Shown: piece by piece, positions 1 to 12,263 of the stretch | Numbering within the stretch: position 1 is the stretch's first letter | Layout of the letters: each line of letters begins with the position of its first letter | Program-made: the position numbers and the translations under genes | Notes under the pieces: model-generated | Told to the model about the DNA's origin: nothing | The model's database searches: none | The model's input: only the letters and a program-made list of their open reading frames with translations | Assembly: GCA_903813345.2 (NCBI GenBank) | Contig: CAIIXF020000001.1 | Location: 12,197,915-12,261,914, forward strand | Direction: 5' to 3' | DNA: 64,000 nucleotides | Origin: Owenia fusiformis | Lineage: Eukaryota; Annelida; Polychaeta; Sabellida; Oweniidae

Positions 1-51
1 TACCATTAAATTGTTCCTTAATATGAATTATTGTGACATTTCCTTTTTCAG

Positions 52-1924
52 AGAAGCAACTGAATATGAACATTGAAGATCTTTTTCAAGTTGGTACAGA
101 AACAACAACGACATCATTGAAGTAAGACATTTACCACTCTGAAAAAGCACTCTCTCTAAATAAATTCATAAAAAAATGAAATCATAGCATCCTCCAACAT
201 ACATTGTCATGGACTTTTAACATTTCAAAGCTTGCATAAATTGCTTTACTAATAGGCAAGGACCTTTTCAATGATATTTACAGAAAATAAAGTCTATCAA
301 TGTACTGATGATGCAATTTTAACAGATCCTTTTTGGGTGTAATTTTGGGTGCATGTATTTCAGATTTAGAATTACTATAGTTTATGGAGTGCACTATAAT
401 TATTATCCTCTTATATTTACTTTAATCAATATTACTAAATAAGTTTAGATAACTGGCAATTTAAAAGGCTCAATGTTCAAATTGTGTGTACCTTGTAGAC
501 TGTAATACTTTAAAAGATTGTTTTTGACATTTACAATCTCTATTTCGTCCTATTGCTTATCATTGACATTGAGTGCAATAATCCTTGGCCTATCTCAAAT
601 GCTACATTAGATAGAGAGAGCATGTAGTCATTAATGTTTGAAAAATTAACCTTTAAAATAATGTTATTCTTTTCAGATGGATCATTCTATACATGATGCA
701 CTTTCCCGAAATCCAAGAAAAAGTTCGAGCTGAGATACATAATGTTATAGGTCATGACAGACTGCCTTCTATGCGGGATAAGACAGATCTACCCTTTACA
801 GAGGCAGTGTTTACAGAGGTGCAACGGAAGCAAGTAATTCTACCTCTGAGTATAGGGAATTGCACTTTTGACAAACCAACTGAATTTGAGGTAATAGATG
901 TGTATAATCTATGTATGTTAATCCAAAGTGCAGTATATTGGGATGTAAATAAATGTTGTATGTACTTCCAGTTGTAAGTCACAATTTAATGATGTTAATG
1001 TATTTCAGTTGGACTATTGCCATCATCATATATATACCTTTGATTTATTGTGAAATAGTGATGAGTGTATCTAATCTAACTGCACTTGATATCATGTCAT
1101 AGCCACCTAACTAAATAAACGTTGATAAAAAATATATCCATACATTAGAAAATAGTGCTTAATGACCTACCTTATGACCTACCATCTATATGAGAGGTGC
1201 CATCTATCATTGAGAAGCGCTGATAAACTTTGAAACAAGTTATGTTACCATAATGTTGAGTACATAATATTGCTATTTGCAATGAAATGAGTCAGTTTAA
1301 AAAGTAAACCCCATGTTGTCTTTCCAGGGTTATGTACTTCCTCCCTATACACGTATTTATGCAAATATTCATGCTATCCATCATGATCCTGAATATTGGA
1401 AAGAACCAGACAAATTCATTCCTGAGCGATTCCTGGATAAAGATGGAAAATACTGTGCAGATGAAAGAATGTTGACATTTTCAACAGGTAATATCCAAGT
1501 TGTCAATGTTGTTGAATTATGGCATATGGTTGTACTCATGGTCAAAGATGTAAAGATAATGTCTGAATAAAGGGCCAAATCTGTAAAATAAAATATTATA
1601 AAGGATCTATTAGCATTATATAGTCAAGCAATAGAATAATATACATTGTATATTATATATTGTACAAATACAATAAAATGAAACCAGAACAACCCTTCAC
1701 ATAAATATCTTCTGATTAATTGATGAATACATTTGATTTCAGGGAAGCGTGCTTGCCTTGGAGAGGGACTTGCAAGAATGGAGCTTTTCATATTTGCAAC
1801 TGCAATCCTACAGAAGTACAGATTAGTCAAGTCAGAAAAGGCACCATTACCACCCCTTAGATTTTTGAAAGGAAGTTCAACATTCATACCACAACCATAT
1901 GAAGTATGCCTCATAAGAGTCTAA
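52..1924 (+). CDS. Cytochrome P450, CYP2-like, C-terminal four exons (5' end outside window)
   Basis: Exons 52-121, 677-890, 1328-1487 and 1743-1924 have AG/GT borders and join in phase to about 208 residues ending at TAA 1922-1924. Order of P450 landmarks: I-helix oxygen-binding segment ([13 protein letters not shown], exon 1), K-helix ExxR (EVQR, exon 2), PERF-type segment (FIPERFLD, exon 3), and the heme-binding loop [12 protein letters not shown], whose cysteine is the axial heme ligand and which is created by the exon 3/4 junction. The wording matches animal CYP2-clan microsomal monooxygenases, which oxidise small lipophilic substrates at the ER with P450 reductase; the substrate cannot be inferred. 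The N-terminal anchor and first half lie left of the window. One oddity: the usual P-H pair after the K-helix is replaced by SIGNCT. The tail ends in a normal CYP2-like way (PYEVCLIRV), so there is no sign of a pseudogene. Confidence 0.9.
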
Positions 1925-3934
1925 TCCAGTCATCAAAGACAGTATGTTGATACAACAATGATCGAAAAAGTATGCTGAAGACATTAAGCAATTGTGAAAC
2001 ACAATACAGTATTCATTTGTAAATAACTTGTGTACGTGTACATAACAAACAATAGACCTTTCCAATAACACTGTCATTTTACTGCACCCAAGAAGCTAGG
2101 ATATATTGGCCATTTTCGTGTCATAGGCTGTAGGTAGCAATGTTTACAAACAAAATTTTTAGAAGTTTTTGAAGTAATTCCTATTTTTGATTGTAAACAT
2201 TGCTACATATGACCTTTCACACCATGAGTCAAGCAAATATATTTTTGCTTTGTTTTGTTGATTCTGTAATGTGTATTGTATATTAGTGATAATATTAATT
2301 TGCTATCTAAACATGATAAGTATAAAATCATGAACAAATTAATGGATATTTTTACATATTTTGTATCAGTGTAAGAAAAGATATTACATTCGTTAATATA
2401 GTTTCGAACAATAGTTTGAACTATTCCATTTATGTTATGCACAGATTATGAAATATAGAATTATTATTTTAGATTTCAATTTTATTTATTCAGTATATTA
2501 TATTAGGAAGCAACTTCTGGTACATACTGCATACTACTCAAAAAGCATAGTTACTTGATGCTTAATGGTTTTATAAATGTTAATTGATTTTCTATGTCGA
2601 GACAGGTAGATCACCTAGAGCTAGTGTGAAGGCTTGGGGAAATAATGATTTATTTACTAAACCCATTTATAAATAACTATTTTTGCCATAGAGTGGTTTG
2701 CTTTCATACACATATTTGAAATATGCTCTAATGAGAGATTATGAGACCCCCAGATGGAAAGTAATACAAACACATACTTCATGTATTTGAAGCACTTTGA
2801 TTGTATCTATAGTCGATCCTTTGAAATCAGAATAACATTGTAAGCATTTTGACACATGTACATGTAAATACTGAGGTTTACTTTTTCCAAATATCAATTA
2901 GCCTAGCCTTAGTTTTTTTTCAAACATTATACCTTTTTTTATCATGGGTTGAATTTTTGTATCACCTTGACTTTCAATGTCTTCCATGTACACATAGTTG
3001 ATCTTTCAATAGATTTTTATGGGTTAGTTCAGAATGACATCAATATTCTTATCTTCTGTGTTGAAGAGCCCTCATTTCAGGTACAGATCTGATCAATAAT
3101 CATAAAATGTATTTATGTGACATCAATGACTCCATTCCTGGAAGCCAAGACCCCATGACTTGATATGAAACAAGAAGCAAGTTCTTGAATAAATAACGTG
3201 GATTTTACTTTTAAACTTATATATATTTGACTTGTATCATGTTATTGTGAGGGTTGTTACTTGATATTAATATAAAACGTTATTGTCCAGACAACACGCA
3301 AGAACATGGTTTTAAGCTTGGGAGAACTTGGTATTAATCGATGGGCCAACGAATTTTTTTTATGTAAATGACCATGTTTTAGTCAATCGCATATTAGTCT
3401 ATACCTACCACATGCTCAATCAACACAACCAGTGTATATTGTATAGGACAGTTTAGCTAATTCTGTGTGTGACTGATACCTCTGGTGTGTTTGAGTGTTA
3501 ATAACTATTCTCTCTGGTCAGATTAGCTGATGAAACAACCTTTTTAGGGTTTTCCTAGTTGGCCTAGCGGTATAGAGTGCTGAACAAGCCAAGCTAGGGG
3601 CTGTGTCGTAACTATGAGGTGGTGAGTTCAAGAAGTGTGAGCTCCTTGTGTTTATTTGTTATCTCAGTAGCACCACTGACATTATAGCTGGGGTCTGAAA
3701 CATTAATATGGCTGGGTGCATCCTGCGAATTAATTCTTTTCTTCTTTCTAAGTGCAACTAAAATGAAATGCAACTGAAGTGCAACTGAAATAGAAGAATA
3801 AAGTACATACAAATCCTTCAAAACATGAATGTCCACATGCACATTGTTTAACATAGAGTGGTTTCTCTTATGTATATTGCTGGTTTCTTTCATTTCTTTC
3901 TCCGTGTTTCACATAAATCTTCATTATATTGTAG
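1925..3934. other. Intergenic region between the P450 and HIBCH
   Basis: No convincing exon was found. It should contain the P450 3'UTR and probably the missing first exon of HIBCH, which I could not place. A short inverted repeat (around 2132-2148 and 2190-2206, GTAGCAATGTTTACA type) and the tRNA-like segment at 3550-3650 are the only structures seen. Confidence 0.5.
3550..3650 (+). repeat. tRNA-derived SINE head or tRNA relic
   Basis: TGGCCTAGCGG at 3560-3570 matches the RNA polymerase III A box (TRGYNNARNNG) exactly. GAGTTCAAG about 55 bp downstream matches most of a B box (GTTCRANNC, last C missing). Spacing fits a tRNA-like promoter. The segment does not fold into a complete tRNA by eye, so a SINE head or tRNA pseudogene is the likely reading. 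Confidence 0.45.
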
Positions 3935-6900
3935 AGGGTGTCTACCTGTGCAATGTCTACATCACCAGATGATGAGGTCATACTGGAGAGACATGGCAAC
4001 AAGGGAGTCATTACACTGAATAGACCAAAAGCCCTCAACGCATTAAATCTGAGCATGATCAGAAAAATGTACCCAGTGCTAAAGGTCAGTGAGCTAAGCA
4101 GTGAAGGAATTCTGAAATAGATAACTGACATTATAAAGGCCTGAAGTTCATTTGACTTATAATTTCTTGACTTATAAATTGGCTACAAAACATTTGTATA
4201 TAGTGCATTGTTGATACTGTCAAGTTGTGAGAATTCATCATTCAAAAAGCCAAGATTAAAAATATCATGAAGTTTTTATTTACAAGGTGCTCTTTTAGTC
4301 TTATGATGTATTTTAAAACTTTTTATAGTAAAAATAAAATACTATACTTATAATGTATACAGAATAAGTATAGTACTGTATATATGTAGTATATACAGTA
4401 TAATCAATTTTCTATTACTAAAAACCCAATACCATTAATTTTGAACTGAAACCTGCTTTGCTACCTACATGTAAACAGGCTTGGGAAGACGAGGCCTCAT
4501 TCAGAATGATCATCATAAAAGCAAATGGAGGAAAGGCTTTCTGTGCTGGTGGAGATATTGTTGGTGAGTAAAGGTGTAGGGATGTGTCCAGTTACAACTG
4601 TGTAACCTGACTTGATCTATACATGTATGCTTGCATTCTGATATAGGGTTCACAATTCACTTATAAAAAAAGTAGTCCCTCTAGGTCCACATCTAGCCCA
4701 CCTGAAGAAGTATTACCTTAGAAAGTAGACCTATGTAAACCAAAAATTTATTTGAAAATGACAATGACAAAAAAAGGTTAATTTAGTTTTATAAAAGTAG
4801 AGCTATAAACACCCCAATATTTGATCTCGGAATCCTACTTTGACTTCAGCAAACATTAGGTTTGGGCAAAATAGGATCAATTCTTATTCCCAGCATAAGA
4901 ACAGATCTACTCATGCCAGGCATAAGAATTGAACCTATTTTGCCCAAACTTCATGTTTGCTGAAGTCCGAGTCAAAAGATTTTGATTCCGAGATCAAATG
5001 TCGGGGTTTTATAGTTCTGTTTTGTGGATTTGTTCTCTGGAAATTTTGATTTTCATAGTTTTTCTATTATTATTTATTCACCTCAACAGAAACTTTTTTT
5101 ATAGGTTCTCATTTTACTGGGCTAACTATTTGTTTTGTGTTATTAAGAGAATATTATCACTTTTTCAGCTGTAACAGAAGCTGGTAAAGTTGATGGGCAA
5201 TTAGCAAAAGATTTCTTCAAAGAGGAGTACATTCTAAATAATTTTATAGGTAATAAAGTGTTATATATTGTTTGTTTAAATGAACCAGTATTTATTTATT
5301 TTGTTTACTAAACAGATTTTTTTATATATCTATCAAACTGAAAATAGAAAGAAATTAAAATTTCTTCACTGGATTTATTTCGAGTTAAGATTGAACTTTC
5401 TGCAATTTTGGAAAACCTGGGAAATACCATGATCAGATCCCTTTAAAGTGACCAACTTAATCAATTACATTTTTTCATTTTTTTCTTTAATTTGTAAGCA
5501 GATATGGCTTTGGTTTGTATTTCAGGTACAACAGATATCCCCTATATAGCTCTGATTGATGGAATCACTATGGGAGGGGTGAGTTGAAACTTGATATAAT
5601 TATTTACCAGTTACTCAAGGTCTAAGAAAACACATACATGAACTTTTATATATATGTGTATACATGTACAGTAAAACCTGCGAACAGGGAATGCTCTTGG
5701 GACTGGGGGAAAATTTCCTTGTTCAGAGGTTTTCCCTATAGAGAGGGGCTGCACTTTCAGCAAACTCAAAATTGCCGAATAAGCATATTTGTATATATAT
5801 TGATTGATTATACAAATGCCAACTCCATACTTGGTTACGTTCTCCCCATGTTGATTTTAGCTGTTTCTAGTGTCTGATGATGTCTAGTTGATGTATCATT
5901 GATATGATGTGTAGAGATATATTGTTAAGAACTGAATTTCAAGTTTCATCAACCCTATTTTATATCATTGATAATCTAGAAGTTGGATCAGTAAAAGATT
6001 TAAAGAGATTTGGCTCAACATGACCATGTACTTACTATCTGTTATCTCCATAAAACAATTGTGTCAGTCCCTAGATTATCACACCTGATTTGATGTAATT
6101 ACGTTTTTGAAAGGAAGAATTGGTGTCATGATAATAAGTAACAAACAGCTTAGAAGTAGTTTTAAAATAAATCAGGGTAATTAACAGTGGGTGGGATGCT
6201 ACATCATGTCAACAATTGGCTTATCTTAATCTCATTCATATTAATCCAAGCTTTTTAGAATCAGATATTGGCTTAAGACTTTCACACCTCTGAAAAATAA
6301 TGGAATATACAGTTTCACCAATATTCAATTTTCCTTGTTCACAGGTGAATTTTCACAATTTGCCCCAAAATAGTGTTCCTTATTCCCTATTCACAGGTTT
6401 TCCCTACAGAGAGGGTCCGCTAACATGTAAGTCAATGGAAAAATATTCGGTTCTTTTGAAAAGCATTCCTTGTTCATAGGTTTTCCCTACAGAGAGGTAT
6501 TCCATCGGACAGGTTTTACTGTATTTATATAACTTGTTATATACATAATTATGTCAATTCTTTAAGTTTTGAATTTTCTACTTAGGGAGTTGGGTTGTCT
6601 GTACATGGTAAATACAGGGTGGCTACTGAGAAAACAATCTTTGCAATGCCAGAAACAGGAATAGGTAAGTTACCAATTTATGCAAAATGTCTTGGTCAGA
6701 TGTTTAATATTAGAGTTTAATTAATCATTTCTGGTCTTGTAAATCAATAAGACAACATTCTTAATCTTTAATTTGATTGAATGATTCAAAATTAACATTT
6801 TAAAAATGTTAATTTCACTATAGGTTTATTTCCTGATGTTGGAGGTGGTCATTTTCTACCCCGGTTAGGAGGGTACCTAGGTCGTTATCTAGCTTTAACT

Positions 6901-8693
6901 GGGTTTAGACTAAAAGGAGTAGATGTCTACAAGGCTGGCATTGCAACACATGTAGTGGACTCTGACAAGCTAGTAGACTTGGAGAATGAACTACTCAATC
7001 TTAAGATAGCCAAAGAGCAAAGCATAGTTAATGTACTCAATTCATACCATGATAAGGTATATACTCGCCTAAACCAAAAGTTGTTTAACACTACCTTGCA
7101 TGAAAAATATAAACAAATTAGGACAAGTTTTAGGAAGTCATGTATAGTTAAAGCGATAACATGGGAGAACATGGGATTTAGTCAGTGCCGGAACTTAAGC
7201 ATGGCTTTAATTGTGGCACATGCACAACCTTGTCCCATCACTTCTAACCATGGGTGGCATTTTGAATTTGTTATGCCTCTTCATTGCCATTAGCTAGTTC
7301 TTTTGCCAAAACACCACATGTCTGTAGATTTCTTCTCACCTATGATTTATTTACACATTGTCAATGAAATGTTTAAGTACTGGTAATCCTTGTTCTCACA
7401 GAGTTCCATTGACAAATCTCAAGACTTTATACTGAAGCCACATCAGGAGGAAATCAACCAGTTGTTTAGTGGTCAAACTTTAGAAGAGATCTTCCTGAAT
7501 CTGGAAAGAGCTGACACGGAGTGGGCCAGCAAAACATTACAGACTCTAAAACGGATGGTAAATATTATTTAGTCTAGTGTAAACAAATATAGTTTACATA
7601 ATGTCCCTGTGTACTTTAAACTACATGTATAGGGTGATCCATAAAGTGTCCTTATGTGTATTTTATTATTTTGCCACAGCCGTTTTATTAAGCCATCAAT
7701 TTTCTTTGTAGATAGAGGATTCAAACATGCAGTTGTATCCCCAACAACAACACAATATTTTACAATTATTAAGATGAGAAATTTTCATTGATAAGTTATT
7801 ATTTGGTGGAATGATATTAGCAAGAATACATTCCATTGCAATGAAACACAAAATGTAGAACTGCATTTCCTTTTAGTCTCCAGTATCTATGAAGGTGACT
7901 CTACGTCAGATCCAAGAAGGGGCATCAATGATGCTACAGGATGTCTTGCAAATGGAATACAGGATAAGCCAACAGTGTATTGCACAGAAAGACTTTTATG
8001 AAGGAGTTCGAGCAGGTAGATCTTACAAAAATATCCTAATCTAAGGCAGTATACTTTTTCCATATGTAGCTATGATACATGTAAAGCTAAAAGATTGTAA
8101 AGATCTTCCAGTATTTCATATAGGCCATGGGAATTGTGAAGCTAAAAGATTGTAAAGATCTTCCAGTATTTCATATAGGCCATGGGAATTGTGAAGCTAA
8201 AACATTGTAAAGATCTTCCAGTATTTCATATAGGCCATGGGAATTGTGAAGCTAAAACATTGTAAAGATCTTCCAGTATTTCATATAGGCCATGGGAATT
8301 GTGAAACTAAAACATTGTAAAGATCTTCCAGTATTTCCTGTAGGTTGAGAATTTATGAGAGGTTATGAGAATTTGATTCTTTGCTTAGTGTCTGGTAACT
8401 AATCTTTTAAATTATCAGGAGTTACTAGATTTGCCATATAGAAATCCATCAGTAGTATGTAATATGTACATATCATCAGGGTATACCATGATAACTCCTG
8501 TCTCTTACAGGTTCTTTCATACTCCTCATGTTCGATCTATTTCATTCATGATAACATTGTTGTTTCCTTTACAGTCCTCATAGACAAGGACCAGACTCCA
8601 AAATGGACACCAGCCACGATTCAGGAAGTAACAGATGAGATGGTTGATAAATACTTTGCCCCACTCCCAGAGGGCAGAGATCTTATTTTGTAA
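3935..8693 (+). CDS. HIBCH: 3-hydroxyisobutyryl-CoA hydrolase, mitochondrial (nine exons; first exon not found)
   Basis: Exons 3935-4084, 4479-4563, 5169-5249, 5526-5578, 6586-6664, 6824-7056, 7402-7557, 7877-8015 and 8575-8693 total 1095 nt, join in phase and end at TAA (364 residues seen; human HIBCH is about 386). The enzyme hydrolyses 3-hydroxyisobutyryl-CoA to 3-hydroxyisobutyrate and CoA in mitochondrial valine breakdown. Crotonase-fold landmarks in order: [22 protein letters not shown] (oxyanion-hole strand), DGITMGGGVGLS, and [17 protein letters not shown] with the acidic pair used in catalysis. The C-terminal half contains EYRISQQC and [14 protein letters not shown] as in animal orthologues. 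The first exon opens in phase before an ATG at 3953 that aligns with an internal Met of the human protein, so an upstream exon with the mitochondrial targeting peptide is expected but not identified. Confidence 0.95.
4799..5019. repeat. Foldback element with about 100-bp arms in HIBCH intron
   Basis: The stretch 4799-4896 is matched, imperfectly, by the reverse complement of 4909-5019 (shared blocks include TTTGATCTCGG, TTCAGCAAACAT and TTTGGGCAAAATAGG). Only a short loop separates the arms. This is a MITE-type or foldback structure; no transposase is present. Confidence 0.75.
5669..6521. mobile_element. TA-flanked TIR element (MITE), CAGTAAAACCTG termini
   Basis: The left end CAGTAAAACCTG (5669-5680) and right end CAGGTTTTACTG (6510-6521) are exact inverted repeats, each flanked by TA (5667-5668 and 6522-6523). 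Subterminal repeats of the type TTCCTTGTTC and GGTTTTCCCTA recur inside. There is no coding capacity. A Tc1/mariner-like non-autonomous element is the best reading. It occupies most of the HIBCH intron 5579-6585. Confidence 0.75.
8086..8338 (+). repeat. 55-bp minisatellite in last HIBCH intron
   Basis: About 4.6 copies of a 55-bp unit start at 8086, 8141, 8196, 8251 and 8306 (GCTAAAA...ATTGTAAAGATC...). Copies are nearly identical, suggesting recent expansion. It lies between HIBCH exons ending at 8015 and starting at 8575. Confidence 0.9.
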
Positions 8694-8818
8694 GTCACAG
8701 TAGAAGCTTTAAAGAATAATGATAATATAATATTATATCTATTATGATATGTATTCTTGTTTCATATGAAATTGTCAGATTGGTTGATTAGAGACTACTG
8801 CCTTTTACATAGCTTTTA

Positions 8819-9290
8819 CAGTCTATTAATCTGCTTCAAAGGCAAGCAGTTGAACCTGAAAAATAAGAAATCTAAAGACTATTGTGCCATTATATATCGA
8901 AAAATATATTCTGAAATATAATCTGAAATAAACAAATGTCATTTGTGTGCAATATGAATAGGACAATAATGTCATTTCAAAGGGCAATATAGTGACCGTT
9001 AATGACCAGGACTGAAACAGCAATAACATCTTACGCACTGAACGATATCTAATTTCCAGGGGAAAATTGCCGGTCATTAATTGCATTTTTGACAGGCAAT
9101 ATGGACCGCCACTATGACGTCACATATTGGTCAGGTCGATATGAATGCCTTCTAAACTAGCACTAAAACCCCTAGAACTGGCCCGGCAAGGTGGTAATAA
9201 TATATTTTTCTATACATTATTGCACAATAGTCTTTAGCTTTCTTATTTTTTAGGTCAAACTGCTTGCCTTTGAAGCAGTTTAACAGACTG
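8819..9290. mobile_element. 472-bp MITE with long TIRs and TA target duplication
   Basis: The left end CAGTCTATTAATCTGCTTC and right end (reverse complement CAGTCTGTTAAACTGCTTC) are inverted repeats extending about 70-90 bp with few mismatches. TA dinucleotides flank both sides (8817-8818 and 9291-9292). No ORF resembles a transposase. The structure fits a Tc1/mariner-type MITE, inserted just after the HIBCH stop codon and so probably in its 3'UTR. Confidence 0.8.
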
Positions 9291-11285
9291 TAGCCCCTTT
9301 GAGTGGATTTTTTGTGTTTATAACCAATTTATGATGTATTTTATCTAGATGATCAACAGGTATTGTATGCTTAGTCAAGAACTAATGAAATTGTTTGGAG
9401 TTTTCAGTATGTTTTTGTTAATTATTATGAATTTTAAACGATTTCTTTTAGTCCTTTTGTTTTTAACAAAAAAATGTTAACATTCTTTAGTATAAATAAG
9501 AAGTTTGCTCTTTTCAATTGTTGATTCAGTTTTTAAAAAAAAAATTAAATAATAAGAATAAAAAATAAATTGTATAACACGTCCATCTTCTTTATTCTTC
9601 AGTCTTCATTTTGTAAGAAAACATTGAAGCAAATGGACTTGTCCATTCTATTGAGATTACATATGTAAACATATAAAATGATTACCCTATTTGTCGGCAT
9701 TCCATGGTACTTGGGAGTGTCAGTCATTCAGTCAAGGGTTTCTCTTGGCATACATACACACTACACATCAAATGTGAATAAGGCACCTTCCACATGGTGG
9801 CGAACAATTGTATTTATTCAAGCTGGAATCAAGCTCAATTTTTGAATCAAGCTCAACTTTAGCCTGAGAGTGTTGAATTAAGAGTTGTAGCATAAGCTGG
9901 TAAAACCTGTAAATGAATTGACAATGTAAACATGTATTTTCAGGCCAAAGGGGAAGAGGGGATGGAGTGATGTCAATACTGCCACCATAGGATAAAAGTG
10001 GACTTTCAAATTGTAGAAGTTGAAGCAATGATATTGTGATCCTGGCACACACACACCAGGTGGAACTGACTGATCAAGTTTAATCTTGGACCGAGCGCAA
10101 TGTGATCATCTTTTTAATTCATCACAATTTCCAGATTTTTGCAGCTTAAATAACACCAAAAGATATGATTAACCTATCTACAGATATTATATTTTGAGTA
10201 ATAAAGGTCATATTGGTTGGAAATCATACATGTTGCATGTAATTTGTCAACCTCTATATGAATTAGGATATAAGTTTTTAGAAAGTGTGCTCCCTGTCTA
10301 CGTGTCAGATGATATTCTCTCCCAAATCTTGTAAATAATAATAAATGATCAATCGATGTCGATTAAATGAGAAAATAAAATATATATAATGAAATCAGTA
10401 TTGTTTGTCATGATTGACTTTAGGTGCTCACTATTCCAAAGTTTACGTGAAAAAATGACTATTGACCACTTTTAGTAACCAGTCAATATTTTCCACACAT
10501 AGCCTAAAAACAAGGTTTGAAGAGTTTTAAAAGACATGCTGTATAGATTGAATGCAAATATAAACGTTGATATGTTTCCTTGAATCTTTTTAGCACACAG
10601 TCAATTAATATAAGTCTGAATCAATTTTTTCTGTGCGTCAAACCTGAAAAAAGCAAAAATGTTGGAACGTCGAATATTCGATTTTTCCTTTTTCCTTATT
10701 TCACGTGTGGTCATGAAATGACCATTGGGGATTGACCGATGAAACTTGGTAGAATGAAAGAACATTGAACAAGGTTTCATTGTGCCAAATATGACTTTAA
10801 CCCATAATGAATGACTGAATTATTATAGTAACATACATTGTTTGGATTACCTTTGTTTGGATCACTCTGTATTTTAGATGCCTTTTCATGTTTGATTCAT
10901 AACTACGCTAGTTACCCCTCAGAAATTAGCATTTCTTCTTCAAAATTTAGCAAATAAGATTGTGGATTTTGTAATTTAAAAACTAATGATTTTATGAGAA
11001 TTTTGCATTTGCGATTTAAAAGTGATTGATTTTGCATCAAAAACTTGATATTTGTGAAAATTTACAAAAAGACTGTTTAATAAGGAAATGAAATACTTTG
11101 TTTTTGTGATTCTATGTGTCAGCTCCAGTAAAAAACGTCAAATACCTTGCTTGTTTGCGTTTTTTGCACCAGATTGGGAATTTTGCGAATGACACCCAAT
11201 TTTGCAGAATCGAATTGCGATTGCAGAAATACAAATTTCTATGTGGACAGAGGCTAGTACACAAAGAAATACTGTAAATTGCTTT

Positions 11286-11630
11286 AATAACCCAGATGCG
11301 AGTAGAAATAATCTTGATTTACGTCATCAAAAATTTTATTTCCTTTGAAAATGTGACTTCTAGCTCGGGGAGATTCGCCATAGACCCCATGCTATAAAAT
11401 CACAAAAAATGAAATATCTTTTCTTTTAGTGGACAGATAATATTTTGCTTTACTGGACATATTTTCATTAGTATAAGTATCAGACACATAAGGGTTATAT
11501 GAAAATTGAGCCACTTAAATTGATAATATTCAAGTTTAAGGGAACTTTCTTATATACCTGCCATGTTAATTGACCCGAATCAGCCACCTGGTGGTGAAAC
11601 TGGAAACTACCTACTCGCATTTGGGTAATT
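11286..11630. repeat. Candidate foldback/MITE with inverted 20-bp ends
   Basis: AATAACCCAGATGCGAGTAG at 11286 is matched by the reverse complement at 11611-11630 with two mismatches, about 345 bp apart. No clear target duplication was identified. Confidence 0.45.
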
Positions 11631-12263
11631 CAGTGCTATTTTTTTTTAATTTGGCAGATTGGGCAAATTTTGAAATGTTGGTTGCTATTTATTTTAGCAG
11701 ATAGACCCATCAGAAAAATATGGATATTGGAGGGCTAGCTAGGAAGTCATGTGGCCAGGTTACTCTTGGGCTACACAGGGAGGTTTTACCTTTATGAGCT
11801 AAAATGTAAAACTAGGATTACAGTCAAAATATTGAATGAAATCTCAATGAAAAGACCATTGGAATTTTTTTTTAAATTGACAGAGACTTAATTTGGCGGT
11901 TTTTATCAATCTGACAAATTAGCCCAATTAAAATGGCTGTCAAATGTAGAATCCACAGTATTCTGATATCAACACCAACAATTTGTAGTTTTCTGTGAAC
12001 TTATAGCTTGAAAATGTTGTGTGGAATTTGATAAAATTTAACTGCTGAGAAATAGTGCAAGATTAAAAATGTCTGTTGCACTTATACTTTGATATATTGG
12101 AAATTCAAAATTAAATAAAAAAAAATAGTGGAAAAATTAAAAACAGTATTTGGTATTAAAAGTCAAGATTTCATATTATATTCATAATATTGCTTCATTA
12201 CATATAATCTATGTAGTATTCTATGTAAAATTTAATCCAGACTATTGTACTTCATAGTCCACT

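Larger units (their letters stand above)
8694..12263. other. Convergent intergenic region between HIBCH and NOC2L 3' ends
   Basis: HIBCH (+) and NOC2L (-) converge here. No exon was found. It holds a TIR element (8819-9290), an AATAAA at 9557-9562 that could serve HIBCH if its 3'UTR runs through the TIR element, and a pair of inverted 20-mers at 11286-11305 and 11611-11630. Segments near 11360-11420 resemble 18070-18150, indicating an old dispersed repeat. Confidence 0.5.
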
